A stretch of 64,000 bases of DNA. Origin: Candidatus Skiveiella danica. GTDB taxonomy: Bacteria > Pseudomonadota > Gammaproteobacteria > Burkholderiales > Burkholderiaceae_C. Below the pieces are notes generated by a model that searched no databases, was not told where the DNA came from, and worked only from the letters and a program-made list of their open reading frames with translations. Location: NCBI GenBank assembly GCA_016721925.1, contig JADKHE010000011.1, forward strand, positions 682,001-746,000, in the 5' to 3' direction. Shown here piece by piece: positions 51,640 to 60,395 of this stretch; positions within the stretch are counted from its first letter, which is position 1, and every line of letters starts with the position of its first letter. The translations under genes and the position numbers were made by a program.

Positions 51640-52704
51640 TCAACAGATGCGCGGCAACTGTTCGCCCGAGAGCCAGTCCACCATGCGCTGCCCGCCCAGC
51701 GCGGTGGTCATCTGCACGAAACGGTTGGGGTCATCCACCACGCTGCCGATGCGCGCGGCGTCGCGCCCCTGCGGGTGGGCGCGCATGGCGGCCAGCAAGG
51801 CGTCAGCCTGATCCACAGGGCAGATCGCCAGCAGCTTGCCTTCGTTGGCCACGTACAAGGGGTCCAGCCCCAGCAACTCGCAGGCCGCCCGCACTTCGCC
51901 GCGCACCGGAATGGCGGACTCCACAAGGCGCATGCCCACGCCCGACTGGCTGGCGATTTCGTTCAACGTGGCGCCCAGGCCGCCGCGCGTCGGGTCGCGC
52001 AGCACGTGGATGCCCGGCACCGCGTCGAGCATCGCCGCCACCAGGGTGTGCAGCGACTGGGTGTCCGACAACAGCGTGGTGCCGAAGCTCAGGCCTTCAC
52101 GCACTGACATCACGGCCACGCCGTGGTCACCCATCGTGCCGGACACCAGGATCGCGTCGCCCGGCCGCGCCAGCGAGCCGCTGAGGTGCACGCCGGGGCG
52201 CGTCACGCCGACGCCTGTGGTGTTGATGAACACGCCGTCGCCTTTGCCGGCCTGCACCACCTTGGTGTCGCCGGTGACGATGGGCACACCGGCGTCGGCG
52301 GCGGCCCGCGCCATGGAGGTCACGATGCGCTGCAGGTCAGCCAGTGGAAAGCCTTCTTCCAGGATGAACCCGGCCGAGAGCCACAGCGGGCGCGCGCCGG
52401 CCATGGCCACGTCGTTGACCGTGCCGTGCACCGACAGGCAGCCGATGTCGCCGCCCGGGAAGAAAAGCGGCGAGACCACATGGCTGTCCGTGGCCATCAC
52501 CAACTGGCCGCCCAGCGCCAGCTCGGGCGGCGTGGTCAGCACGGCGTGGTCGTCGCGCGCGGCCAGCGCCGGGTTGTCGAAGGCGCTCAGGAAGATCTGC
52601 TCGATCAGCTGCACCATGGAACGCCCACCGCTGCCGTGGCTCATGTCGATGCGGCCGTGGCGCAGGTCCAGCGGCCGGGTGTAGCCGGGTTTGACAGGGC
52701 TCAT
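51640..52704 (-). CDS. hypE: [NiFe]-hydrogenase maturation protein HypE
   Basis: This 354-residue enzyme dehydrates the carbamoyl group received from HypF to the cyanide ligand of the hydrogenase iron. It shows MSHGSGGRSMVQLIEQIF, the AIR-synthase-like core DSHVVSPLFFPGGDIG and VHGTVNDVAMAGARP, and the essential C-terminal PRIC with its terminal cysteine. The start at 52704 overlaps the hypD stop by 4 bases. It is the last gene of the minus-strand maturation operon. Confidence 0.96.
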   Translation of the reverse strand: MSPVKPGYTRPLDLRHGRIDMSHGSGGRSMVQLIEQIFLSAFDNPALAARDDHAVLTTPPELALGGQLVMATDSHVVSPLFFPGGDIGCLSVHGTVNDVAMAGARPLWLSAGFILEEGFPLADLQRIVTSMARAAADAGVPIVTGDTKVVQAGKGDGVFINTTGVGVTRPGVHLSGSLARPGDAILVSGTMGDHGVAVMSVREGLSFGTTLLSDTQSLHTLVAAMLDAVPGIHVLRDPTRGGLGATLNEIASQSGVGMRLVESAIPVRGEVRAACELLGLDPLYVANEGKLLAICPVDQADALLAAMRAHPQGRDAARIGSVVDDPNRFVQMTTALGGQRMVDWLSGEQLPRIC

Positions 52705-53858
52705 GCGGTGGCTCCTGGCTTTTCTGCAATCGTTGGCATGTCGGTCATGAAGCGGCCGTAGGTGTAGTGGGCAGCGCAGGCGCCTTCGGACGACACCATG
52801 CACGAGCCGATCGGGTTGTCCGGCGTGCAGACGGTGCCGAACACGCGGCAGTCCTGCGGGCGCTTCTCGCCGCGCAGAATGGCGCCGCACTCGCAGGCCT
52901 TGGCATCGGCGACCGCGCGGTACGGCGCGGCGAAGCGTTGCTCGGCGTCGAAGCTGGCGTATTCGGGGCGCAATTTGAGCGCCGAATGCGGCAGGCTGCC
53001 CAGCCCGCGCCACTCGAAGCTGTCGCGCAGCTCGAACACCTCGGCCATCAAGGCCTGGGCCTTCTGGTTGCCCAGCGGCGTCACGGAGCGGGTGAACTGG
53101 TTCTCGATCTCGGCACGACCCTCGTTGAGCTGGCGCACCAGCATCAGCACGGCCTGCATCACGTCCAGCGGCTCGAATCCCGTGATCACCACGGGACGGT
53201 GGTAGTCGTCGGCGCAGAAGCGATAGGGCTCGCTGCCGATCACGGTCGAGACGTGGGCCGGGCCGATGAAACCGTGCAGGTGCGCCGACGTCTCATTGCC
53301 CGGCGCCGGACCCAGGATGCCGCGCATGGCCGGCGGGGTCAGCACGTGGTTGCACAGCACCGAGAAGTTGCGCAGACCCAGGGCGCGGGCCTGGCGCAGC
53401 ACTGACGCGGTGGGCGGCGTGGTGGTCTCGAAGCCGATGGCCAGGAACACCACTTCACGATCGGGGTGTTGCTGCGCCAGCTTCAGCGCGTCGATGGCCG
53501 AATACACCATGCGCACGTCGGCCCCCTGGCTGCGCGCTTTCATGAGCGAGCTGGCGTTGGAGGCCGGCACCCGCATCAGGTCGGCATAGGTGCAGAGCAG
53601 CACGCCGTGGTCACGCGCCAGCGCGATGGCCTGGTCGATGCGGCCGATCGGCAGCACGCAGACCGGGCAGCCGGGGCCGTGGATCAGTTCAATCTCGGGC
53701 GGCAGCAGAGCGCGCAGGCCATGGCGGGCGATGGCGTGGGTGTGGCCGCCGCAGAACTCCATCAGGTTGTAGCGGTGCCCGGGCGCCACGGCCTGGGTGA
53801 TGGCGCGCGCCAGGCCGCGGGCCAGGTCGGCGTTGCGAAATTCATCGACGTATTTCAT
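52701..53858 (-). CDS. hypD: [NiFe]-hydrogenase maturation protein HypD
   Basis: This 385-residue Fe-S scaffold assembles the Fe(CN)2CO group with HypC. Characteristic parts are LMEFCGGHTHAIARHG, IHGPGCPVCVLP, AIGFETTTPPTASV and SVLCNHVLTPPAMRGIL, and the C-terminal cysteine set CECGAILRGEKRPQDC with CTPDNPIGSCMVSSEGACAAHY that binds the 4Fe-4S cluster. It overlaps hypC and hypE by 4 bases each. Confidence 0.96.
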   Translation of the reverse strand: MKYVDEFRNADLARGLARAITQAVAPGHRYNLMEFCGGHTHAIARHGLRALLPPEIELIHGPGCPVCVLPIGRIDQAIALARDHGVLLCTYADLMRVPASNASSLMKARSQGADVRMVYSAIDALKLAQQHPDREVVFLAIGFETTTPPTASVLRQARALGLRNFSVLCNHVLTPPAMRGILGPAPGNETSAHLHGFIGPAHVSTVIGSEPYRFCADDYHRPVVITGFEPLDVMQAVLMLVRQLNEGRAEIENQFTRSVTPLGNQKAQALMAEVFELRDSFEWRGLGSLPHSALKLRPEYASFDAEQRFAAPYRAVADAKACECGAILRGEKRPQDCRVFGTVCTPDNPIGSCMVSSEGACAAHYTYGRFMTDMPTIAEKPGATA

Positions 53859-54097
53859 GGTTGTGCGCCTTCGCGGGCATCGGCCTGCGCCATCGCAGCC
53901 ATGGCCTGCAGCGTGGCCAGCGCCTCGTCTTCGTCGAGCTTGCCAATGGCGTAGCCGACATGCACGATCACGTAGTCGCCGGGGCGCACGTCGTCGAGGA
54001 GTTCGAGGGAGATCTCCATGCGCACGCCTTCCAGGTCGATCAGGGCGCGGACGCCCTCCAGGCATTCGACCACGCGGGCGGGGACAGCGAGACACAT
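53855..54097 (-). CDS. hypC: Hydrogenase maturation chaperone HypC
   Basis: This 80-residue chaperone begins MCLAVPARVV, where the conserved Cys2 carries or guards the iron group, and has the GDYVIVHVGYAIGKLDEDEA core typical of HypC/HupF. It hands the Fe(CN)2CO unit from HypD to the hydrogenase large subunit. It lies in the hypF-hypC-hypD-hypE order of the maturation operon. A second family member is encoded at 57979-58230. Confidence 0.95.
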   Translation of the reverse strand: MCLAVPARVVECLEGVRALIDLEGVRMEISLELLDDVRPGDYVIVHVGYAIGKLDEDEALATLQAMAAMAQADAREGAQP

Positions 54098-54122
54098 GAT
54101 TTGTTTTCCTTCGGGATGGGGA

Positions 54123-56519
54123 TCAGGGTGCGTTCAAGTCGGGCATGGTGCTGGCACGCTCATTGACCACGTGCCAGGCGGCGACCCACGCCTGGCCCAG
54201 CGCCAGTGTCGCATCGCCGGGTTCGGTCGTGGCGAGTATGGCGCCGCCGCGTTGCGCCAGTTTGCGCTGCAGATGATCGCGCAGCAGTCCGTTGTGGAAG
54301 CAGCCGCCCGAGAGCGCGACCACGAAAGGCGCTGGGTCTGCGGGCATGGTGCGGCCCACCCAGTCGGTCAGCGCCGTGGCCAGCGAGATGTGAAATTGCG
54401 CGGCGGCGCGACCGATGGCGTCATCGTCACGCTTCGCAACCGGATCACCGAGCGCCAGCAAGGGCTCGAGCAGGCCGAGCACGTTCAGTTCGCCATCAGC
54501 GCTCAGGCGATGCCGGGCAACGGCGTCGATGTCGGCCACGACCCCGGGCGCATGGCGATCCAGCCAGGCCTGCGCGCACTGCTGCAAGGCGACGGCGGCC
54601 TCGGCCTCGTGGCGCTGACGCAGGCGCAAGCCCAGGGCAGCGGCTGCAGCGTCGAACCAGCGGCCGGCGCTCGATGTCGGGGGGCAGCGCACGTCGCGCG
54701 CCAGCATCGCTGCAATCGTCCGGGCGGCAGACTCGCCGACGCTGGCGGACCAGCGCGGCACGATCTCGCCGCCCCGCCCCAGTGCGTGCAGGGCGCCCGC
54801 CGCCATGCGCCAGGGTTCGAGCGCGGCTCTGTCGCCGCCGGGCAGGGCCAGCGGGCTCAGGCGGCCGAGTCGCTGCCATCCGGTCGTGTCCACCCGTAGC
54901 AGCTCGCCGCCCCAGGCCGTGCCATCACTGCCCATGCCATAGCCGTCCAGCGCCAGACCGGTCGTTGCATCGGTTCGACCGGCTTCGGCGAGCAGCACCG
55001 CCACATGGGCGTGATGGTGTTGCACCGGGATGGCCGGCACGCCGAGCCGTTCTGCGGTCTGCAGCGCCAGCCGGGTGCTGAAGAAGTCGGGGTGCAGGTC
55101 ATGCGCCACGGCCTGGATGGCGTGGCCCTGCGCCCGGGCCAGCGCCAGAACTCGATCCACCGAGGCTTGCAGGTTGGTGCAGGCCTGCACGTCGGCCAGA
55201 TCGCCATGGGCATCCGACCAGAACACCTGCGCGCCGGCCACCAGGCAGGCTTTGTTTTTCAGGTGGGCGCCCAGGGCGAGCACGCAAGCGGGCAGCGCCC
55301 GGGGCAGCGTTTGCGCAGAAGGGGACGGGGCTGCCGAAAGGCATTTGCCGGGCATCTGGCCTGAAGTCGGCTGCGACGGTTCCTCGGCGCTTTGCACGTC
55401 GAGTTGCACGCAAGGGTCCAGTGCTGTTGCCGCCAGGCGGGCGCGGCGCAGGCCGTCGATTGTGGGCAGGGTCTGGCGCAGCCATTGGGCCAGCGCACCG
55501 TCAGGGTGGAAGTTCCACTCGGTGGGTGCCTGCAGCCGGTAGCGCGTGATGGTGGGTGCTGCTTCCGGGCTTGGGCGCTGAACCTGCGCCACATGCACCA
55601 GCAAGCCGCGCGACATCTCGCACCAGCCCAGTCCGGTGTCCAGGCCGAGCGTCAGGGAACCAAATCGCAGGCTGTCAGGCCGGCTCAGGATCGCAGCCAG
55701 GTCTGCCACCCGCGCCCCCAGTCGCCACCACAGGGACTCGTCGCCTGGCGCGCCACCTCCTTGCCAGCCCCGGGTGCACGGCCCGGTTTCCGCCGCCAGG
55801 CCGTGCCAGGAGGGCCGTTGGGACTGCGCCGGGTCGTTCAGCAGGCGCTGGCCGAGATCGGCAAAGCCCGCCGGATCGGTCTGTGGGGTGGGCAGGACCC
55901 GATGCGCCAGGCGCACAGCGCACGCGTCGGGCCTGATGGCATGCAGCCAGCGCGCCACTGAACTGTGTGAATCCTGGGACCAGTGGTGCAGCCAGGCCAC
56001 CGGCTGAGTCTGCCATTCCCGCAGCCAGTCCGCCGCTGGCATGCCGAACAGGCGCTCGGCCAGTAGCGTGGAAAGCGTGTCCATCTGGTGCTGGAGCTCG
56101 GCGAGGGACGCTTGAGCGGGGGGCGTTGCGGGTCGTGCCGCCTTGAGCAAGGCCATGTCGGGCGCCAGCCCGGGTTGGGGGCAGGCCGATGGCCAGTCCA
56201 GCACCATGCGCTGCAATTGTTCACCTGCTGTGACGAGCCGCAACAGCAATCCGATGCGGGCCGTCATCACCCCGCTGGATTCGGTCGACCCGGTGCCCTG
56301 AAGCGCGAGTTGTGAGGCCAGTGTCTGGGCGTGTCCGCACAGGTTGAACAGGCGGCCCAGCTGCTCTGGCCATTGGTCGATGGAGTACCTGCTGGCGAGG
56401 CGGTCGAGCAGGCCGGCGGAAAGCACCGGCCGCCCACCCTGGATCGGCGATATCGCGCCCACGACCAAGGATAGGGAGCCTGCCAGTGCGAGCGCGTCAG
56501 GGGCCGGGCGGCCGGACAT
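54123..56519 (-). CDS. Fusion of HupK/HoxV-like scaffold with C-terminal (Kae1-like) half of HypF
   Basis: This 798-residue protein is two proteins in one. Residues ~1-375 resemble HupK/HoxV, a degenerate hydrogenase large subunit used as an iron-ligand scaffold: RLFNLCGHAQTLAS near 56-69 and, at the end, PTEWNFHPDGALAQW and ATALDPCVQLDV, which mirror the DPCxxC end of large subunits but lack the second cysteine. After a Pro/Ser-rich linker, residues ~405-798 match the Kae1-like carbamoyltransferase half of HypF: GAHLKNKACLV, AHDLHPDFFSTRLA and metal-binding VQHHHAHVAVL. The acylphosphatase, zinc-finger and YrdC parts of full HypF are absent. It sits where hypF normally lies. Confidence 0.8.
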   Translation of the reverse strand: MSGRPAPDALALAGSLSLVVGAISPIQGGRPVLSAGLLDRLASRYSIDQWPEQLGRLFNLCGHAQTLASQLALQGTGSTESSGVMTARIGLLLRLVTAGEQLQRMVLDWPSACPQPGLAPDMALLKAARPATPPAQASLAELQHQMDTLSTLLAERLFGMPAADWLREWQTQPVAWLHHWSQDSHSSVARWLHAIRPDACAVRLAHRVLPTPQTDPAGFADLGQRLLNDPAQSQRPSWHGLAAETGPCTRGWQGGGAPGDESLWWRLGARVADLAAILSRPDSLRFGSLTLGLDTGLGWCEMSRGLLVHVAQVQRPSPEAAPTITRYRLQAPTEWNFHPDGALAQWLRQTLPTIDGLRRARLAATALDPCVQLDVQSAEEPSQPTSGQMPGKCLSAAPSPSAQTLPRALPACVLALGAHLKNKACLVAGAQVFWSDAHGDLADVQACTNLQASVDRVLALARAQGHAIQAVAHDLHPDFFSTRLALQTAERLGVPAIPVQHHHAHVAVLLAEAGRTDATTGLALDGYGMGSDGTAWGGELLRVDTTGWQRLGRLSPLALPGGDRAALEPWRMAAGALHALGRGGEIVPRWSASVGESAARTIAAMLARDVRCPPTSSAGRWFDAAAAALGLRLRQRHEAEAAVALQQCAQAWLDRHAPGVVADIDAVARHRLSADGELNVLGLLEPLLALGDPVAKRDDDAIGRAAAQFHISLATALTDWVGRTMPADPAPFVVALSGGCFHNGLLRDHLQRKLAQRGGAILATTEPGDATLALGQAWVAAWHVVNERASTMPDLNAP

Positions 56520-56531
56520 CGTTGGGCCAGC

Positions 56532-57446
56532 TCAACCCTGTGCGGGCGTACTCGCCAGCTGCACCTCGAGCTGCGCGATACGCTGCCTGAGGCTGTCGAC
56601 GGTTTCCTGTTTGGCGGCGGCCGCGCTGGCCAGGCCGTCACGCAGAAACTGCAGCCATTCGTCCATGCCCTCGCCGCGGGTGGCCGACAGCTGGATCACA
56701 CGAATCCGCGGATTGACCCGCCGGGCGTAGCCCAGGGCGGCCTCCACGTCAAAGTCCAGGTGCGGCAGCAGGTCGATCTTGTTGAGCAGCATCAGGCTGG
56801 CCGCGCGGAACATGTCCGGGTACTTGATGGGCTTGTCCTCGCCCTCCGTCACCGACAGGATGACCACCTTGTGCGCCTCGCCCAGGTCGAAGGCGGCGGG
56901 GCAGACCAGGTTGCCCACGTTCTCGATCATCAGCAGGGAATCGTCCTTCAGGGCCAGCCGGCTCATGGCGTGGCCGACCATGTGGGCGTCGAGATGGCAA
57001 CCCTTGCCGGTGTTGATCTGGACGGCGGGTGCGCCGGTGGCCCGGATGCGTTCGGCGTCCATGCTGGTCTGCTGGTCGCCTTCGATGACGGCCACCGGCA
57101 GCCCGGCCAGCATCGTGATGGTCTTGCACAGCAGCGTCGTCTTGCCCGAGCCAGGGCCCGAGACCAGGTTCAGCGCAAAGATGCCTTGCCCGGCCAGATG
57201 CTGGCGGTTCTCATGCGCATAGGCGTTGTTCCTGGACAGGATGTCCTGCTCGATCTGCACCCTGCGCGTGGCGCTGAGGCCCGGGGCGTGTGAATGGCCA
57301 TGCCCTTCTTCTGCCGCGTGGGAATGCTCGTGCTCGTGGCTGTGCCGCGTGCCATCGGCATGAACGTGTTCATGGCCGTGCCCGTGCCCGGCGTTGCCGC
57401 CTTCGAGCTTCACTTCATCGGTGCCGCAGCCGCATGTGGTGCACAT
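56532..57446 (-). CDS. hypB: Hydrogenase nickel-incorporation GTPase HypB
   Basis: This 304-residue GTPase delivers nickel with HypA. It starts with the high-affinity nickel motif CTTCGCG and a histidine-rich stretch (HGHGHEHVHADGTRHSHEHEHSH) that can store nickel. The GTPase core has P-loop SGPGSGKTTLL, the metal-binding segment GKGCHLDAHMVGHAM, and NKIDLLPHLDFD. A C-terminal coiled coil (KQETVDSLRQRIAQLEVQL) is longer than in most HypB proteins. Confidence 0.95.
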   Translation of the reverse strand: MCTTCGCGTDEVKLEGGNAGHGHGHEHVHADGTRHSHEHEHSHAAEEGHGHSHAPGLSATRRVQIEQDILSRNNAYAHENRQHLAGQGIFALNLVSGPGSGKTTLLCKTITMLAGLPVAVIEGDQQTSMDAERIRATGAPAVQINTGKGCHLDAHMVGHAMSRLALKDDSLLMIENVGNLVCPAAFDLGEAHKVVILSVTEGEDKPIKYPDMFRAASLMLLNKIDLLPHLDFDVEAALGYARRVNPRIRVIQLSATRGEGMDEWLQFLRDGLASAAAAKQETVDSLRQRIAQLEVQLASTPAQG

Positions 57447-57513
57447 TCCAATTTCCTTGTCCGTTGGGAGCAGCGCGGGCCTGCGTTGCAGAGCGCAGCC
57501 TGGGCCGAGGGTT

Positions 57514-57855
57514 TCATGTTACTTCGAGTTCCTTGACCCGCATTTCAGTTCCGCCGGTGACCTGCATCTGATGGCCGCCGCATAAGGGACACTCGCCAAA
57601 GACCTCGGTCATCGGCACGGTGCGGGCGCAGGCCATGCACCAGCCCGTGCCCGGCAGCCGGATGATCTCCAGGCGCGCGCCCTGCGCGATGCTGCCGCGT
57701 GTGACGGCGTCGAAACAAAACGCCATGGCCTCTGGCTCGACCCCGGACAGCTGGCCGATCTCCAGCCAGACCGTTTGCACTTTCGCAAAGGCCTGCTGGC
57801 GCGCCGCGTCCTCGATCAGTTGCAGAACCTCCTCGGCGAGCGACATCTCATGCAT
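57514..57855 (-). CDS. hypA: Hydrogenase nickel-incorporation protein HypA
   Basis: This 113-residue nickel chaperone begins MHEMSLAEEV, where His2 binds nickel. It has the zinc site CMACARTVPMTEVFGECPLCGG with two CXXC pairs. It works with HypB to insert nickel. It is the first of the minus-strand hypA-hypB-(hupK-hypF)-hypC-hypD-hypE series, 67 bases upstream of hypB. Confidence 0.96.
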   Translation of the reverse strand: MHEMSLAEEVLQLIEDAARQQAFAKVQTVWLEIGQLSGVEPEAMAFCFDAVTRGSIAQGARLEIIRLPGTGWCMACARTVPMTEVFGECPLCGGHQMQVTGGTEMRVKELEVT

Positions 57856-57978
57856 GGACTGAAGCGCTACGGTGCGCTGTGCACGACGTCAGCGAAACGC
57901 CGGCTCCGGCTGGCGACAAGCCGGACTGTTTCGCGGCCCGGGCCATCGTCGAAGGCTCGGACGGGTTGAAAAGACGTG

Positions 57979-58230
57979 TCACAGATCACCCTGCGCCGGT
58001 GGCTCTGGCGTTTCCGCCAGGATCTGGTCGTAGAGTTCCCAGGACAGTCGCGCATCTTCCTCGCTGACCTTGCGGACCGCTTGCCCGGCGCTGACCATCA
58101 CGTGGTCGCCCACCTGCGGGAGTTCGTCCCGGATCATGAAGACCGATACGTCACGGAAGGTGCCACGGGCTTCGCAACGTGCGAAAAGTCCGTCGATCGC
58201 GGTGATTTGCATCGGTATGGCAAGACACAT
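57979..58230 (-). CDS. hupF: HypC/HupF-family hydrogenase maturation chaperone
   Basis: This 83-residue second HypC-family protein begins MCLAIPMQIT with the conserved Cys2 and has QVGDHVMVSAGQAVRKVSEEDA. It differs from the HypC at 53855-54097, as HupF does in hup operons, where it protects the large subunit, often under oxygen. It is the minus-strand gene nearest the divergent control region and precedes hypA by 123 bases. Confidence 0.88.
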   Translation of the reverse strand: MCLAIPMQITAIDGLFARCEARGTFRDVSVFMIRDELPQVGDHVMVSAGQAVRKVSEEDARLSWELYDQILAETPEPPAQGDL

Positions 58231-58304
58231 GGCAGCAAAAATTCCTTGGGAGGCAGGTCGTTATAACCTCGTCGCAGGCGCATCTTTGCGCGCCCGCCCG
58301 GGCT

Positions 58305-58318
58305 TTGATCTGGATCAA
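58305..58318. promoter_or_regulatory. Perfect FNR/ANR box in the hydrogenase divergent promoter
   Basis: TTGATCTGGATCAA matches the consensus TTGAT-N4-ATCAA exactly. Its centre is 64 bases upstream of the maturation-protease start and 81 bases upstream of the hupF start. A TATACA at 58338-58343 would be the -10 of a class II FNR-activated promoter toward the structural genes. Low-oxygen activation is inference. Confidence 0.8.
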
Positions 58319-58375
58319 TAAGTCAGAAATCTCAGCCTATACATCAGCAAACGCTTAAGTCTAAACTGAGCCACC

Positions 58376-58848
58376 ATGAAAATCCTGGTGCTCGGCATTG
58401 GAAACACGCTCCTGATGGATGAGGGGTGGGCGTTCATGTGCTGTCTGCGCTGCGGGCAGGTCCGGCGCTGCCCGATGATGTGGAACTTCTGGACGGCGGC
58501 ACGCTGTCGTTCACGCTGGCCGGCCCTATTCAGGATGCGGACGCCCTGATCGTGGTGGATGCTGCCAACATCGATTCTCCAGCCGGGCAATGGCGCCTGA
58601 TGGAAGGCGATGCCATGGACGCTTTCCTGCTGGGAAACCGCAAATCCACCGTGCATGAAGTCGGCCTGACCGACCTGCGCGCCATTGCCTTGTTGGCAGG
58701 GCACTGGCCCGGCAAGCGCGCCATGTTGGCGATCCAGCCGCAGGCCATGGACTGGGGCGAATTCCCGACGCCCGTGGTGGCTGCCGCCATCCCCGCAGTG
58801 GCGACTGCGATTTTCGATCTTGTGGGAGCCTGGCAGCATGAAGCTTGA
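58376..58848 (+). pseudogene. hupD: [NiFe]-hydrogenase maturation protease (HupD/HyaD type), single-base frameshift
   Basis: The first frame gives MKILVLGIGNTLLMDEG, the invariant opening of hydrogenase maturation endopeptidases, with the metal-ligand glutamate of DEG. It then breaks at GAGGGGTGGGC (58421-58431). The rest (GVHVLSALRAGPALPDDVELLDGG to WQHEA) continues in another frame from 58426. One missing base restores a full protein of ~157 residues. The enzyme cleaves the large-subunit C-terminus after nickel insertion. The G-rich site suggests either a base-calling error or true inactivation; a GTG at 58426 would give a product without the DEG motif. Confidence 0.85.
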
Positions 58849-59257
58849 CCGCATTCCCATCGTGTCGGTTCCTGCGCCGGGTCGTGCGGCCGGGTTGTCC
58901 GGCAATGCCCCCGTCGTGCTCCGCGAGATTGCGCAGAAAGTGCGCAGGCTGGTGGATGCAAACGAGGCCTCCACCATTGACCTGCTGGCGATGCCGCTGA
59001 CTGCGGCCGACCTCGAATGGCTGCGAGAGTCTCTGGGAAACGGCGAGACCCACATCAGTCTGGACGCCGGCGGCGAATCCAGGCTGGATGAAACCAGCTG
59101 CCCGGGTGTCTGGTGGGTCACGCACCACAACGGACAAGGCGGGGTGGCGTCCGCGTTCATCGAAGTCGCCGTGGTGCCCGAACTGGTGAAGGCGCCGATC
59201 GACGACGTCGCAGCCGGTCTGGAGCGGCTGGATCTGCTGATATCGGATTTGGGTTGA
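58838..59257 (+). CDS. Short HupH/HyaF-like hydrogenase expression protein
   Basis: This 139-residue protein resembles one domain of HupH/HyaF/HoxQ: AQKVRRLVDANEASTIDLLAMPLTAADLEWLRESLGNGETHISLDAGG, then ETSCPGVWWVTHHN and a segment with AFIEVAVVPELV. Full HupH proteins have two such domains (about 280 residues), so this is about half length. It overlaps the protease gene by 11 bases and precedes the small subunit, and probably helps small-subunit assembly. I saw no second half nearby. Confidence 0.7.
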   Translation: MKLDRIPIVSVPAPGRAAGLSGNAPVVLREIAQKVRRLVDANEASTIDLLAMPLTAADLEWLRESLGNGETHISLDAGGESRLDETSCPGVWWVTHHNGQGGVASAFIEVAVVPELVKAPIDDVAAGLERLDLLISDLG

Positions 59258-59303
59258 GGCAGTTTATTTCGTCAGTGTGTGACGGATTGGAAGGTGAAAC
59301 ATC

Positions 59304-60395
59304 ATGCAAGGTCCCTTGATCGAATCCCTCGCGCGGCAAGGCGTCAGCCGGCGCACGTTTTCGAAGTACTGCGCCACCCTGGCGTCCATGATGGCGCTTT
59401 CGCCGGTTGCGGGGCAGGCCATGGCGTCTGCACTGGCGGCGGCACCGGCCGCCACCCGGCGCCCCTCGGTCATCTGGTTGCCGTTCCAGGAATGCACCGG
59501 CTGCACCGAATCGATCACCCGATCGCATTCGCCCACCATCGAAGGCATGATCTTCGACATGGTTTCGCTGGACTATCAGGAGACGCTGATGGCCGCTGCG
59601 GGCTTCCAGGCCGAGGAGGCCCTGCACACCGCGATGAAAGAGAACCAGGGCAAGTACCTGCTGATCGTCGATGGCTCCGTTCCCTTGGCACTGGAGGGCG
59701 CGTATTCCTGCATCGCAGGCAGGACCAACCTGGAATTGCTGAAGGAGGCCTCACGGGGCGCGGCCGCGATCGTGGCCATGGGGTCCTGCGCGGCGTTCGG
59801 GGGGCTCCCCCATGCCAATCCAAATCCCACCGGTGCAGTGGCGGTGTCGGACATCATCAAGGACAGGCCGATCGTCAATGTTCCTGGCTGCCCGCCCATA
59901 CCGGTGGTGATGACCGGGGTGCTGGCCCATTTCATCACCTTTGGCAGCCTGCCCGAACTCGACGCCTTGGGACGGCCCAAGGCCTTCTATGGCGAAACCA
60001 TCCACGACCGCTGCTACCGTCGCCCGTTTTACGACCAGGGCAAGTTCGCGAAGACCTTCGATGACGAAGGCGCACGCAATGGGTGGTGCCTGTTCGAACT
60101 CGGCTGCAAGGGGCCGGTGACCTACAACTCCTGCGCCACGACCAAGTGGAATGCGGGCACCTCGTGGCCCGTGGAATCCGGGCATGGTTGCCTGGGCTGC
60201 TCGGAACCTGATTTTTGGGACGCGGGCGGCTTCTACCGGGCGCTTTCGGTGCCCGCGGGTCCGCTGCAAATGGTGGGCGCGGCAGCGGCCGTCGGCGTGG
60301 CGACCGGCGCTGCCGTGAGCTTTCTGAACCGGGCCAAGAAGCGTGCCGCCAAGGCGGGCCATGAGACCACCACTCTGGCCGATCTGGAGAAATGA
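59304..60395 (+). CDS. [NiFe]-hydrogenase small subunit (Isp type, group 1)
   Basis: This 363-residue subunit carries the three Fe-S clusters that move electrons from the active site. It has a Tat signal with SRRTFSKYC and a hydrophobic stretch, the proximal-cluster motif QECTGCTESITRS, VMGSCAAFGG, NVPGCPP, and downstream cysteines in FELGCKGPVTYNSCATTKWNAG and SGHGCLGCSEPDFWD. A C-terminal hydrophobic helix (VGVATGAAVSFLNRAKK) anchors it to the membrane. The Isp1 gene starts within its stop codon (ATGA). Confidence 0.95.
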   Translation: MQGPLIESLARQGVSRRTFSKYCATLASMMALSPVAGQAMASALAAAPAATRRPSVIWLPFQECTGCTESITRSHSPTIEGMIFDMVSLDYQETLMAAAGFQAEEALHTAMKENQGKYLLIVDGSVPLALEGAYSCIAGRTNLELLKEASRGAAAIVAMGSCAAFGGLPHANPNPTGAVAVSDIIKDRPIVNVPGCPPIPVVMTGVLAHFITFGSLPELDALGRPKAFYGETIHDRCYRRPFYDQGKFAKTFDDEGARNGWCLFELGCKGPVTYNSCATTKWNAGTSWPVESGHGCLGCSEPDFWDAGGFYRALSVPAGPLQMVGAAAAVGVATGAAVSFLNRAKKRAAKAGHETTTLADLEK

